From Streptomyces sp. L2 (lineage in GTDB: Bacteria; Actinomycetota; Actinomycetes; Streptomycetales; Streptomycetaceae): a stretch of DNA of 64,000 nucleotides. Made by a program: the position numbers and the translations under genes. Where the stretch lies: the NCBI RefSeq assembly GCF_004124325.1, contig NZ_QBDT01000001.1:6448001-6512000 (forward strand), written 5' to 3'. This document shows, in pieces, positions 43,571-51,834 of the stretch. The notes beneath the pieces are model-generated. The model did no database searches and was not told where the DNA came from. It saw nothing but the letters and a program-made list of their open reading frames with translations. Each line of letters begins with the position of its first letter. Position 1 is the first letter of the stretch.

Positions 43571-43784
43571 CCGCACTCGACAGCGCACCGGTACTCGGCA
43601 CCGCACCCCCGGCCAAGCCGCCGTTCATGAGGGGGAGCCGGTGGCTTGGCCGGGGCAATCCAGTGAAGCGAGTCCGCACGCTCAGCGACAGCGCGCGTAC
43701 GCTGCGGATAGGCGCACTCCGTTCACACCCCGTGTGAAAGCGCGGCCACTACGCTGACGCGCACCACGCACTCGGGGGGCCTGA

Positions 43785-45125
43785 ATGCAGCCCAACACTC
43801 TGCTCGACGCGATCCTGGACGAGGCCGGCATCTCGCACGCCGGCCTCGCCGCCCACGTCAACCAGGCCGGACGCGCCCGCGGACTCGCGCTGAGGTACGA
43901 ACACACCGCGGTGGCCCGGTGGTTGAAGGGCCAGCGCCCCCGCGGCCAGGTGCCCGACCTGATCTGCGAGGTGCTCGCGGCCCGCCTGCACCGCCCCGTC
44001 ACCCTCGACGACATCGGCCTGGGCGTCCCCGGCGAACCCAGCGGCCCGCACGCCGGCTCCCTCTCCGGGTTCGTCGAGCGGGCCACCGCCCTGTGGCGCT
44101 CCGACGAGCAGCAGCGTCCCCATGTCCTCGGCGCCCCCGCGGTCACCGGCACACCCGCCGTGATGCCGGTGTGGGAGTGGGAGAACCCGCCGGAGGACGT
44201 GGACGTCTCCCGGGGCGGCCGGCACCGCGTCACCCCGGCCGACCTGGAGATGCTGCGCGCCGCCCGCACCCACTACGAGCAGATGTACCGGAAGGCCGGC
44301 GGCATCGCGACCCGCGCCCGGATCGTCGGCTTCCTCAACGCCGAGGCGGCCCCCCTGCTGCGCGGCAGCTACACCGACGCCACCGGCCGCCAACTGCACC
44401 GCGCCACGGGCGGGTTGGTGGCGATCGCCGGGATCTGCGCGTACGACTCCGACGCGCACGGCCTCGCCCAGCGCTACTTCCACCAGGCCCTGCGGCTGGC
44501 GAAGGCCAGCGGCGACCGGGGACTCGGCGCGTACGTGATCGCGCTGCTGGTCAACCAGGCCCTGTTCATGCGGGAGTACCGGCAGGCCGTCGCCTTCGCG
44601 GAGGCCGCGCTGCGCGCCGCCGGAAAGCACATCACGCCGGCGCTCGCCTCCGACCTGTACGCGATGCAGGCCAAGGCGTACGCCCACATCGGCGACGGCA
44701 GCGGCGCCCTGTCCTGCATCCGCCGCGCGGAGACCGCCGCCGAGCGCATCCGGCGCGGCTACGAGCCGGACGAGACCGGCTACGTCCAGCCGGGCCTGGT
44801 CAACGTCCAGGTGGCGGAGGCGCTGCTGAGCCTCGGTGAACTCGCCGCCGCGGGAGAGCACGCGGCGGCCGCCGTGGACAACCCGGCGCACGACCGCGGC
44901 CGGGTGCACCGGCTCGCCATGCTCAGCACGATCGAACTGCGCCAGGGGAACGCCGACCGGGCGGTGGCCACCGCCGTGCGGATGGCCGAGCAGGCGCGCG
45001 GTATGGAGTCCCAGCGCCTGCGCGACCGGCTGCGCGCGGTACGCGAACACTTGGTGCGCAACGGCTCCGCCGGGACCGCCGAGGCCGCCGAACTCATCGA
45101 CGGGGCGCTGCGGGTGCCCCTGTAG
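43785..45125 (+). CDS. NsdA/NsdB-like regulatory protein with TPR-type repeats
   Basis: A 446-aa cytoplasmic protein typical of streptomycetes. The N-terminal ~75 residues resemble a cryptic helix-turn-helix (LLDAILDEAGISHAGLAAHV, HTAVARWLKGQRPRGQVPDL). The rest is alpha-helical with weak tetratricopeptide repeats around ALRLAKASGDRGLGAYVIAL, RQAVAFAEAALRAAG and LLSLGELAAAGEHAAAAV. NsdA and NsdB of S. coelicolor, of similar layout, restrain antibiotic production and sporulation; by analogy this may be a developmental regulator. Upstream is a gene-free repeat cluster. Confidence 0.8.
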   Translation: MQPNTLLDAILDEAGISHAGLAAHVNQAGRARGLALRYEHTAVARWLKGQRPRGQVPDLICEVLAARLHRPVTLDDIGLGVPGEPSGPHAGSLSGFVERATALWRSDEQQRPHVLGAPAVTGTPAVMPVWEWENPPEDVDVSRGGRHRVTPADLEMLRAARTHYEQMYRKAGGIATRARIVGFLNAEAAPLLRGSYTDATGRQLHRATGGLVAIAGICAYDSDAHGLAQRYFHQALRLAKASGDRGLGAYVIALLVNQALFMREYRQAVAFAEAALRAAGKHITPALASDLYAMQAKAYAHIGDGSGALSCIRRAETAAERIRRGYEPDETGYVQPGLVNVQVAEALLSLGELAAAGEHAAAAVDNPAHDRGRVHRLAMLSTIELRQGNADRAVATAVRMAEQARGMESQRLRDRLRAVREHLVRNGSAGTAEAAELIDGALRVPL

Positions 45126-45190
45126 ACGCCCTGTAGGTGCGCCGCCGCTGCTGCGATATTGCCCCTTACTCAGCGGAAGGTGGCAGAACC

Positions 45191-45730
45191 GTGCAGTGGA
45201 CGAAACAGAGCGAACGAACTGTGTATGAAAACCGCTGGTTCAGCGTCAACCTGGCGGATGTCGAGCTGCCGAACGGCAGACACCTCGACCACTTCCTGAT
45301 CCGGCTGCGGCCCGTCGCCGTGGCGACCGTCGTCAACGAGGCCAACGAGGTGCTGCTCCTGTGGCGGCACCGCTTCATCACCGACAGCTGGGGCTGGGAG
45401 CTGGCCGCGGGGGTCGTGGAGGACGGCGAGGACGTCGCGGGCGCGGCCGCCAGGGAACTGGAGGAGGAGACCGGCTGGCGGCCGGGGCCCCTGCACCACC
45501 TCATGACCGTGGAGCCGTCCAACGGCCTCACCGACGCCCGGCACCACGTCTTCTGGTCCGAGGAGGGCGAGTACCGGGGCCACCCGGTGGACGACTTCGA
45601 GTCGGACCGCCGGGAATGGGTCCCGCTCAAGGTCGTACCCGATCTGATAGCCCGGGGGGAGGTCCCCGCCGCCAACATGGCGGCCGCCTTACTCCTGCTC
45701 CACCACCTGCGGCTCACCGACGGCCGCTGA
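45191..45730 (+). CDS. NUDIX hydrolase with a TTA codon
   Basis: A 179-aa pyrophosphohydrolase, likely acting on a nucleoside diphosphate derivative such as ADP-ribose. GTG 45191 follows GGAAGG. The NUDIX box (residues 74-96: GVVEDGEDVAGAAAR, ELEEETGW) is complete. Codon 167 is TTA (45689-45691), read only by the bldA tRNA; I found no other in-frame TTA in the genes here. Full-length product should therefore be made mainly in late growth. It ends 60 bp before a strong hairpin shared with the convergent dehydrogenase. Confidence 0.92.
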   Translation: MQWTKQSERTVYENRWFSVNLADVELPNGRHLDHFLIRLRPVAVATVVNEANEVLLLWRHRFITDSWGWELAAGVVEDGEDVAGAAARELEEETGWRPGPLHHLMTVEPSNGLTDARHHVFWSEEGEYRGHPVDDFESDRREWVPLKVVPDLIARGEVPAANMAAALLLLHHLRLTDGR

Positions 45731-45753
45731 CCGGAGCGGGTTCGCAAAACGGG

Positions 45754-45791
45754 GGACGGGCCCGGCACCGCACGCGGCGCCGGGCCCGTCC
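45754..45791. terminator. Bidirectional terminator between NUDIX and dehydrogenase genes
   Basis: Perfect 13-bp arms GGACGGGCCCGGC (45754-45766) and GCCGGGCCCGTCC (45779-45791) with a 12-nt loop in a convergent gap of 71 bp. Confidence 0.85.
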
Positions 45792-45801
45792 GGCCGTGGG
45801 A

Positions 45802-46677
45802 TCAGCGGTAGGTGTAGAAGCCGGAGCCCGTCTTGCGGCCCAGCCGGCCCGCCTCGACCATGCGCTGGAGCAGCGGGGGAGCGGCGTACAGCGGCTCCTT
45901 GTACTCGGCGTACATCGAGTTGGCGATGGAGACGATGGTGTCCAGGCCGATCAGGTCCGACAGCCGCAGCGGGCCCATCGGGTGGGCGCAGCCCAGCTCC
46001 ATGCCGTTGTCGATGTCCTCCCGGCCGGCGATGCCCGACTCGAACATGCGGATCGCGGACAGCAGGTAGGGCACGAGCAGCGCGTTCACGATGAACCCGG
46101 AGCGGTCCTGGGCCCGGATGGTGTGCTTGCCGAGGATCTTCTCGGCGAACAGCTGGGCCCGGCTCAGCGTGCCCTCGGAGGTGGTGAGCGCGGGGACCAG
46201 CTCGACGAGCTTCTGCACGGGGGCCGGGTTGAAGAAGTGGATGCCGACCACGTGGTCGGGCCGCGAGGTGGCCACGGCCAGCTTCACCAGCGGGATCGAG
46301 GAGGTGTTGGAGGCCAGGATCGCGTCGGCCCGGGTCACCACCTGGTCGAGCACCTGGAAGATCTCGGTCTTGACCTGCTCGTTCTCCACGACGGCCTCGA
46401 TCACCAGATCGCGGTCGGCGAACTCGCCGAGGTCGGTGGTGAAGCTCAGCCGGGCCTGGGTGGAGTCCCGCTCGGCCTCGCTGATCTTGCCGCGTTCGGC
46501 GGCCTTGGCCAGGGAGTTGAACAGCCGGGTGCGGCCGATCTCCAGGGCCTCGCCGGTGGTCTCGGCGACCTTCACGTCCAGGCCGGCGCGTGCGCACACC
46601 TCGGCGATGCCGGCGCCCATCTGGCCGCAGCCCACGACTCCGACGCGAGCGATGTCTCCCGCTGGGATGTCCGTCAC
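45802..46677 (-). CDS. 3-hydroxybutyryl-CoA dehydrogenase
   Basis: An NAD(P)-dependent L-3-hydroxyacyl-CoA dehydrogenase, 291 aa, used in beta-oxidation and polyhydroxyalkanoate-type metabolism. GTG start at 46677. The Rossmann motif is GVVGCGQMGAGIAE; catalytic His lies in VVGIHFFNPAPVQKLVELVP and Glu/Asn residues in the following helices are kept. The second domain ends GRKTGSGFYTYR. No thiolase or hydratase gene is adjacent, so the exact pathway is unclear. Confidence 0.93.
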   Translation of the reverse strand: MTDIPAGDIARVGVVGCGQMGAGIAEVCARAGLDVKVAETTGEALEIGRTRLFNSLAKAAERGKISEAERDSTQARLSFTTDLGEFADRDLVIEAVVENEQVKTEIFQVLDQVVTRADAILASNTSSIPLVKLAVATSRPDHVVGIHFFNPAPVQKLVELVPALTTSEGTLSRAQLFAEKILGKHTIRAQDRSGFIVNALLVPYLLSAIRMFESGIAGREDIDNGMELGCAHPMGPLRLSDLIGLDTIVSIANSMYAEYKEPLYAAPPLLQRMVEAGRLGRKTGSGFYTYR

Positions 46678-46847
46678 ATCGTCCCCTTCGCTGATCTGTC
46701 GGCTGTGTCAGGACGTCCGGGTCTCGGCGCCTGCTCCGACCGTGCACGTTACCGCGAAGTATCGATGATCGATCGGGCGGGTGGGGGCATGCTGATGCGC
46801 ACGACGATTCGTGACGGAGCGGATCCGGAGTGTATGGGGGTGTGCAG

Positions 46848-48089
46848 ATGGGGCGGATGTCACGGCGCGCGTTCACCTTGGCCGCGCTGTCCACGGTGGT
46901 GACGGCGTCCACGGTGGCGACGGCACCGAGCGCGGCGGCCGCACCCCGGTGGCCGCGGGCCCGGAGCGAGATGCGCGGTGTGTGGGTCGCCACGGTGTCC
47001 AACCGGGACTGGCCCTCCCGGCCGGGGCTGACGGCGGACGAGCAGCGGGCCGAGCTGATCGGCCACCTCGACCGGGCGGTCCGTGACCGGCTGAACACCG
47101 TGGTCTTCCAGGTGCGGCCCACCGCGGACGCGCTGTGGCCCTCGCCGTTCGAGCCGTGGTCGGAGTACCTGACCGGGACCCAGGGCGAGGACCCGGGCTG
47201 GGACCCGCTGGGCACGGCCGTGCGGGAGGCCCACGCGCGGGGGCTCGAACTGCACGCCTGGTTCAATCCGTACCGGATCGCCAACCACACCGACCTCACC
47301 CGGCTCGCCCCCTGGCACCCCGCGCGCCGGCACCCGGAGTGGGTGGTGCCGTACGGCGGGAAGCTCTACTACAACCCGGGGCTGCCCGAGGTCCGCGCGT
47401 TCGTGCGGGGCGCCATCCTGGACGCGGTCGTCACGTACCCGGTGGACGCCGTCCACTTCGACGACTACTTCTACCCGTACCCGGTCGCGGGCCAGACCTT
47501 CGACGACGACGACGCGTACGCCGCCTACGGCGGCGGCTTCCCCGACCGGGCCGCCTGGCGGCGCGACAACATCGACCGGCTGGTCCGCGAGATCGCGGCC
47601 GGCGTCAAGCTGATCCGGCCCCGCACCCGGTTCGGGATCAGCCCCTTCGGAGTGTGGCGCAACGCGAGCACCGACCCGCTCGGCTCCGACACCCGGGCGG
47701 GCGTGCAGACGTACGACGACCTGCACGCGGACACCCGCAGATGGGTGCGCGAGCGCTGGATCGACTACATCGCCCCGCAGGTGTACTGGAACATCGGCTT
47801 CGCCGCCGCCGACTACACCAAGCTCGTGGACTGGTGGGCGGACGTCGCCCGGGGCACGGGGACGCGGCTCTACATCGGCGAGGCGCTGTACAAGGCGGGC
47901 GCCGCCGGACAGCCCCCGGCCTGGCAGGACCCGGCCGAGCTGTCCCGGCACCTCACGTTCGCCGCCGCGTACCCCCAGGTGCGCGGGCACGTCTTCTTCG
48001 CCGCGACGGAGGTGGCGAAGGATCCCATCGGGGCGATGGCGCGGGTGGTCGCCGACCACTACGGGCAGCCGGCGGGACCACCGCGCTGA
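46848..48089 (+). CDS. Secreted GH10-like (YddW/DUF187) glycoside hydrolase family protein
   Basis: A 413-aa exported protein of the glycosyl-hydrolase-like 10 family, some members of which act on peptidoglycan or related glycans. MSRRAFTLAALS at residues 4-15 is a twin-arginine (Tat) signal, cleavage after SAAAA. Family signatures include MRGVWVATVSNRDWPS, VVFQVRPTADALWPS, HAWFNPYRI, DAVHFDDYFYPYP and YIAPQVYWNIGF with conserved acidic residues. ATG 46848 is chosen; ATG 46857 gives the same protein less three residues. It ends precisely against the convergent DUF1918 gene (TGATCA). Confidence 0.88.
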   Translation: MGRMSRRAFTLAALSTVVTASTVATAPSAAAAPRWPRARSEMRGVWVATVSNRDWPSRPGLTADEQRAELIGHLDRAVRDRLNTVVFQVRPTADALWPSPFEPWSEYLTGTQGEDPGWDPLGTAVREAHARGLELHAWFNPYRIANHTDLTRLAPWHPARRHPEWVVPYGGKLYYNPGLPEVRAFVRGAILDAVVTYPVDAVHFDDYFYPYPVAGQTFDDDDAYAAYGGGFPDRAAWRRDNIDRLVREIAAGVKLIRPRTRFGISPFGVWRNASTDPLGSDTRAGVQTYDDLHADTRRWVRERWIDYIAPQVYWNIGFAAADYTKLVDWWADVARGTGTRLYIGEALYKAGAAGQPPAWQDPAELSRHLTFAAAYPQVRGHVFFAATEVAKDPIGAMARVVADHYGQPAGPPR

Positions 48090-48290
48090 TCACATCCGCC
48101 GTTGTGTCTCCTGGTGCCGGACCTCGCAGTCGGCGCCGGGGGACATGATCGCCTCATGGCCGTCGGAGAAGCGGACGCGGTAGGGCGGGTTGCCCTCCGA
48201 GCCCATCACTTCGACGACCTCCGAGACCTGGTCGTGCTGTCCGACCACCCTGCCGTGCTGGACGAGATGGTCGCCCACGGTTGCGCGCAT
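48090..48290 (-). CDS. DUF1918 protein
   Basis: A 66-aa beta-barrel-like protein of the actinobacterial DUF1918 family; function unknown. Recognisable by ATVGDHLVQHGRVVGQ, GSEGNPPYRVRFSDGHEAIM and SPGADCEV. ATG at 48290. Its stop codon abuts that of the convergent gene. Confidence 0.85.
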   Translation of the reverse strand: MRATVGDHLVQHGRVVGQHDQVSEVVEVMGSEGNPPYRVRFSDGHEAIMSPGADCEVRHQETQRRM

Positions 48291-48306
48291 CAGACCCTCC
48301 TCACGT

Positions 48307-49218
48307 TCACGACCGCTGCGTGACGGCGATGCACACGAGCACGGCTACGGCGGTCAGCGGAGCGGCCGCCGTGAGGTGCTCGCCCAGCAGCAGCGCCGAC
48401 CACACCAGTGTGAGCAGCGGCTGGGCCAACTGCAACTGGCTCGCCCGCGGGATCCCGACGGCCGCCATGCCCCGGTACCAGACGACCAGGCCGAGGAACT
48501 GCGAGCCGACCGCGACCCACAGCAGGCCCGCGACCGCGTGCCCGGTCAGGTGCACGGGCTCGTGCGACAGGGCCAGCGCGGCCATCGGCCCGGTCAGCGG
48601 CAGGCAGAGCACCAGCGCCCAGCCGATGACCCGCCAGCCCGGTATCACCCGGGCCAGCCGGCCGCCCTCGGTGTAGCCGGCCGCGCACACCACCAGGGCC
48701 CCGAACAGGTAGGCGTCGGCCGCCGTGAGCGCGCCGCCGCTCTGCCCGACGGTGAACGCGAGCACGGCCGCCGCACCCGTCAGCGCCGCCAGCCAGAACC
48801 GCCGCGAGGGCCGGGTGCCCATGCGCAGTGCCGAGCACAGCGCGGTGGTCAGCGGCAGCAGACCCACCACGACGGCGGCGTGCGCGGTGGTGGAGGTCTC
48901 CAGCGCGAGCGTGCTCAGCAGGGGGAAGCCCAGCACCACGCCGGCCCCGACCACGGCGAGTCCCGGCAGATGACGCCGCTCGGGCAGCGGCACCCGCAGG
49001 GCCAGCAGACAGCCGCCCGCGACGAGGGCCGCGAGGACACTGCGCACCGCCACCAGTGACCAGGGGCCGAAGCCCTCAAGGCCCCAGGCGGTCGCGGGGA
49101 AGGTGAGGGAGAAGGCGACGACGCCGAGCGCGGCCTGCCCGACACCGAGGAGGCGGCGCTCCCCGGGGGCGGTGACCGCTATCGGACTTGCGGCAGTAGC
49201 GCTACTCTGTACTCTCAT
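48307..49218 (-). CDS. EamA/DMT-family transporter
   Basis: A 303-aa inner membrane protein with ten predicted helices in two EamA repeats, likely an exporter of amino acids, pyridoxal-type vitamers or metabolites. ATG at 49218. It is head to head with a MocR-type aminotransferase-regulator whose start lies one base away; such pairs often have the regulator controlling the transporter. Conserved features: VAFSLTFPATAWGLEGFGP, AQPLLTLVWSALLLGEHLTA. Confidence 0.9.
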   Translation of the reverse strand: MRVQSSATAASPIAVTAPGERRLLGVGQAALGVVAFSLTFPATAWGLEGFGPWSLVAVRSVLAALVAGGCLLALRVPLPERRHLPGLAVVGAGVVLGFPLLSTLALETSTTAHAAVVVGLLPLTTALCSALRMGTRPSRRFWLAALTGAAAVLAFTVGQSGGALTAADAYLFGALVVCAAGYTEGGRLARVIPGWRVIGWALVLCLPLTGPMAALALSHEPVHLTGHAVAGLLWVAVGSQFLGLVVWYRGMAAVGIPRASQLQLAQPLLTLVWSALLLGEHLTAAAPLTAVAVLVCIAVTQRS

Positions 49219-49231
49219 GCACGAGCGTAGC
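49196..49231. promoter_or_regulatory. Divergent, probably leaderless promoter pair
   Basis: The start codons of the transporter (49218, minus) and MocR gene (49217, plus) overlap. TACTCT (49203-49208) lies 8 bp before the plus start and TACGCT (complement of 49224-49229) lies 5 bp before the minus start; no Shine-Dalgarno fits. GTAGCGCTAC (49196-49205) and GTAGC (49227-49231) are candidate operator half sites. Confidence 0.55.
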
Positions 49232-50683
49232 AGTGTGGGTGAACTGGCAGAACAGTTGCGGAGAGACCTCGACCGCTACTCACCCGGCGGAAAGCTCCCG
49301 TCGAGCCGGGTCCTGGTCGAGCGGTTCCGGGTCAGCCCGGTGACCGTGTCCCGGGCGCTGGCCCAACTCGCCGCGGAGGGGCTCGTCGTCACTAGGCCCG
49401 GCGCCGGCGCCTTCAAGGCCGGCCCGCGCGAGACGGCCGTACCCGCCGGGGACACCTCCTGGCAGGAGGTCGCACTCAGCGCCGACGGCGCCGGCGACCT
49501 CGTACCGCGCACCGTGGACGCCACCGGCGTCACCGTGTCCCTCGCCGCACCCCCGCCCGGAGTGCTGGAGTTCAACGGCGGCTACCCGCACCCCTCCCTG
49601 CAGCCCGAGCGGGCCATGGCCGCCGCCCTGGCCCGGGCCGGGCGGCGCCCGGGTGCCTGGGGACGGCCGCCGCTGGAGGGACTGCCCGAGCTGCGGGAGT
49701 GGTTCGCGCGCGGCATCGGCGGGTCCGTCACCGCCGCCGAGGTGCTGATCGCCGCCGGCGGCCAGTCCGCGCTGGCCACCGCCCTGCGCGCCCTCGCCCC
49801 GCCCGGCGCCCCCGTCCTCGTCGAATCACCCACCTACCCCGGCATGCTCGCCCTCGCCCGCGCCGCCGGACTGCGCCCGGTCCCCGTACCCGTCGACCCC
49901 GACGGCGTGCGACCCGCCCTGCTCGCCGACGCCTTCCGGGCCAGCGGCGCCCGGGTGTTCGTCTGCCAGCCCCTCTTCCAGAACCCGACCGGCGCCGTCC
50001 TCGCCCCCGAGCGGCGGGCCGAGGTGCTGCGCATCGCCCGCGCCTCCGGCGCGTTCGTCGTCGAGGACGACTTCGTACGGCGCCTCGTGCACGCCGACGC
50101 CGGACCCCTGCCCCGCCCGCTGGCCGCCGACGACCCGGACGGTGTCGTCGTCCACGTCGGCTCGCTGACCAAGGCGACCTCGCCGAGCTTCCGGGTCAGC
50201 GCGCTCGCCGCACGCGGACCGGTCCTGGAACGGCTGCGCGCCATCCAGGTCGTGGACAGCTTCTTCGTGCCCCGGCCGCTGCAGGAGGCCACCCTGGAAC
50301 TCGTCGGCTCCCCGGCCTGGCCCCGGCATCTGCGCAACCTCTCCGCCGAGTTGAAGGCCCGCCGCGACGCCATGACGGGCGCGCTCGCCCTGAGGCTGCC
50401 CGAACTCGCCCTGCCGCACATCCCGTCCGGCGGCTACCACCTCTGGCTCCGCCTGCCCGACGGCACCGACGAGAGCGCCCTGACCGCCGCCGCCCTCCGC
50501 GCCGGCGTCGCCCTCACCCCCGGCCGCCCCTACTTCAGCGCCGAACCCCCGGCCGCCCACCTCCGCCTGAGCTTCGCCGCGGTCGCCGGCACCGGCGAGA
50601 TCACCGAAGGGGTACGGCGGCTGCGCGCGGCCTGCGACGAGGTGCTCCAGGGCCGCGCCCTGGGCCCGGACTCCTTCGCGTGA
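49217..50683 (+). CDS. MocR/PdxR-type GntR regulator with aminotransferase domain
   Basis: A 488-aa fusion of a GntR winged helix (about residues 1-75, GGKLPSSRVLVERFRVSPVT then VSRALAQLAAEGLVVTRPG) with a class I aminotransferase-like domain (about 120-485). The pyridoxal phosphate Lys should be that in VGSLTKATSPSFRVS, and FVCQPLFQNPTGAVL is the usual PLP pocket. MocR proteins use PLP-amino-acid adducts as inducers, often for transporters or vitamin B6 genes. The divergent EamA transporter is the likely target. Confidence 0.9.
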   Translation: MHERSSVGELAEQLRRDLDRYSPGGKLPSSRVLVERFRVSPVTVSRALAQLAAEGLVVTRPGAGAFKAGPRETAVPAGDTSWQEVALSADGAGDLVPRTVDATGVTVSLAAPPPGVLEFNGGYPHPSLQPERAMAAALARAGRRPGAWGRPPLEGLPELREWFARGIGGSVTAAEVLIAAGGQSALATALRALAPPGAPVLVESPTYPGMLALARAAGLRPVPVPVDPDGVRPALLADAFRASGARVFVCQPLFQNPTGAVLAPERRAEVLRIARASGAFVVEDDFVRRLVHADAGPLPRPLAADDPDGVVVHVGSLTKATSPSFRVSALAARGPVLERLRAIQVVDSFFVPRPLQEATLELVGSPAWPRHLRNLSAELKARRDAMTGALALRLPELALPHIPSGGYHLWLRLPDGTDESALTAAALRAGVALTPGRPYFSAEPPAAHLRLSFAAVAGTGEITEGVRRLRAACDEVLQGRALGPDSFA

Positions 50684-50756
50684 GCGTCCGCACACCCCGG
50701 GTAACTCAGCGGTAACGCCCCTTGACCCGCCCGCACGGGCGGCACACCATCACCGC

Positions 50757-51350
50757 ATGCAACTTCGGGTGACGTTCGTCGCCGCCGCGCGCAGCTCCCC
50801 GCTGCTCGCGGAGCGCTTCGAGGACGACCGGCCGCTGGACCAGGCCGGCTGGGACGAGGTGCAGCGGTTCGCCGGGGAGCTGCTGCCGCTCGCGGCGGCC
50901 GAGCTGCGCTACTGCTCGCCGACGCCGCGCAGCCGCGCCACCGGTGACGCGCTCGGCTACGCCCCGCTGGTGCAACTCGCCCTGCGGGACTGCGACATGG
51001 GCCGCTGGCGCGGGCTGACCCTGGGCGAGGCGATGGCCCGCGAGCCGGAGTCCGTGGACGCCTGGCTGGCCGATCCGCGCTCCACACCGCACGGCGGCGA
51101 GTCGCTGCTCGCGTTCATCTCCCGGGTGGGCGGCTGGCTGGACACCCGACCGGTGGAGGACGGCGGCCGGATCGTCGCCGTCGCCGAGCCGTCCGTGATC
51201 CGCGCCGCCCTCGTCTACGCCCTGAAGGCGCCGCCCGCCACGTACTGGAACATCGACGTCCGCCCGCTGTCGACGACCACGGTCAGCGGCTGCTCGGGCC
51301 GCTGGAACCTCCGGCTCGACGGGGTCGCCGCCCAGCGCTCACGCATATAG
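50757..51350 (+). CDS. Histidine-phosphatase-fold protein lacking both catalytic histidines
   Basis: A 197-aa member of the histidine phosphatase (phosphoglycerate mutase) superfamily. The fold is apparent from YCSPTPRSRATGDALG, LTLGEAM and GRIVAVAEPSVIRAAL, where active enzymes have H-G-G. The N-terminal RHG motif, which supplies the phosphorylated His, reads VAAARSS, and the second His is replaced by Glu. So it is predicted inactive as a phosphatase, a binding protein perhaps. ATG 50757. The last codons lie in a 26-bp triplication shared with the convergent gene. Confidence 0.8.
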   Translation: MQLRVTFVAAARSSPLLAERFEDDRPLDQAGWDEVQRFAGELLPLAAAELRYCSPTPRSRATGDALGYAPLVQLALRDCDMGRWRGLTLGEAMAREPESVDAWLADPRSTPHGGESLLAFISRVGGWLDTRPVEDGGRIVAVAEPSVIRAALVYALKAPPATYWNIDVRPLSTTTVSGCSGRWNLRLDGVAAQRSRI

Positions 51351-51414
51351 CCGGTGGTCAGCGCTCACGCATATAACCGGTGCTCAGCGGCTCACGCGTA
51401 TAGCCGGTGGTCAG
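51336..51414. repeat. Three tandem 26-27 bp repeats at two convergent gene ends
   Basis: Copies of CGCTCACGCATATAGCCGGT-GGTCAG at 51336-51361, 51362-51387 and (with an extra G) 51388-51414. The first holds the stop of the phosphatase-fold gene (plus) and of the DUF6314 gene (minus); the other two encode the DUF6314 C-terminal residues TTGYTREPLSTGYMRER. Confidence 0.85.
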
Positions 51415-51834
51415 CACGAGGTCCTTCGCCGGGCCGCCGACCCGCCACACCGACCGCCAGTGGTCGGCGTCGAGGACCGTGAACTCGCCGCGGTAGCGGT
51501 CGGCCGCGCACGGGTGCTCGGCGGTCCACCGCCCGGACGTCAGGTCCAGCGGGTGGAAGGGCCGCCCGTCCGCGAACCGCACCTCGGCCGTGCCCGGCGT
51601 GGCGCCCGGCAGGAACCGCAGCGTGCGCGTCGCGGGCCGGGACACGCCCCGCCAGGTGAACGTGCCCGACTCCTCGTGCAGCAGCCCGCCGCCGTCGAGC
51701 GGACCGAAGACGGTGACCCCGTGGAAGCGGCCCTCGTCCCCGCCCGCCAGATCCAGTACGCTCCGCTCCACCCGCCAGCTGCCGCGCAGGTGGGCGAGGA
51801 CGTCGGGCACCGGAAGCCACGCGGCCACCGTCAC
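51358..51834 (-). CDS. DUF6314 family protein
   Basis: A 158-aa cytoplasmic protein with a lipocalin-like beta-barrel look (GSWRVERSVLDLAGGDEGRF, HGVTVFGPL, ESGTFTWRGV). Role unknown. GTG 51834 overlaps the stop of the carboxymuconolactone decarboxylase-like gene by 4 bp, so they form one unit. The C-terminal TREPLSTGYMRER is a product of repeat expansion and would not be expected in homologues. Confidence 0.8.
   Translation of the reverse strand: MTVAAWLPVPDVLAHLRGSWRVERSVLDLAGGDEGRFHGVTVFGPLDGGGLLHEESGTFTWRGVSRPATRTLRFLPGATPGTAEVRFADGRPFHPLDLTSGRWTAEHPCAADRYRGEFTVLDADHWRSVWRVGGPAKDLVLTTGYTREPLSTGYMRER

Noticed and set aside
43240..43737. Open frames across the repeat cluster after pheT
   Set aside because: They are reading-through of family A repeats and overlap the pheT end; no homology to known proteins.
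49103..49216. Longer N-terminus for the MocR regulator
   Set aside because: It would run through the divergent transporter gene; the helix-turn-helix begins at ATG 49217.
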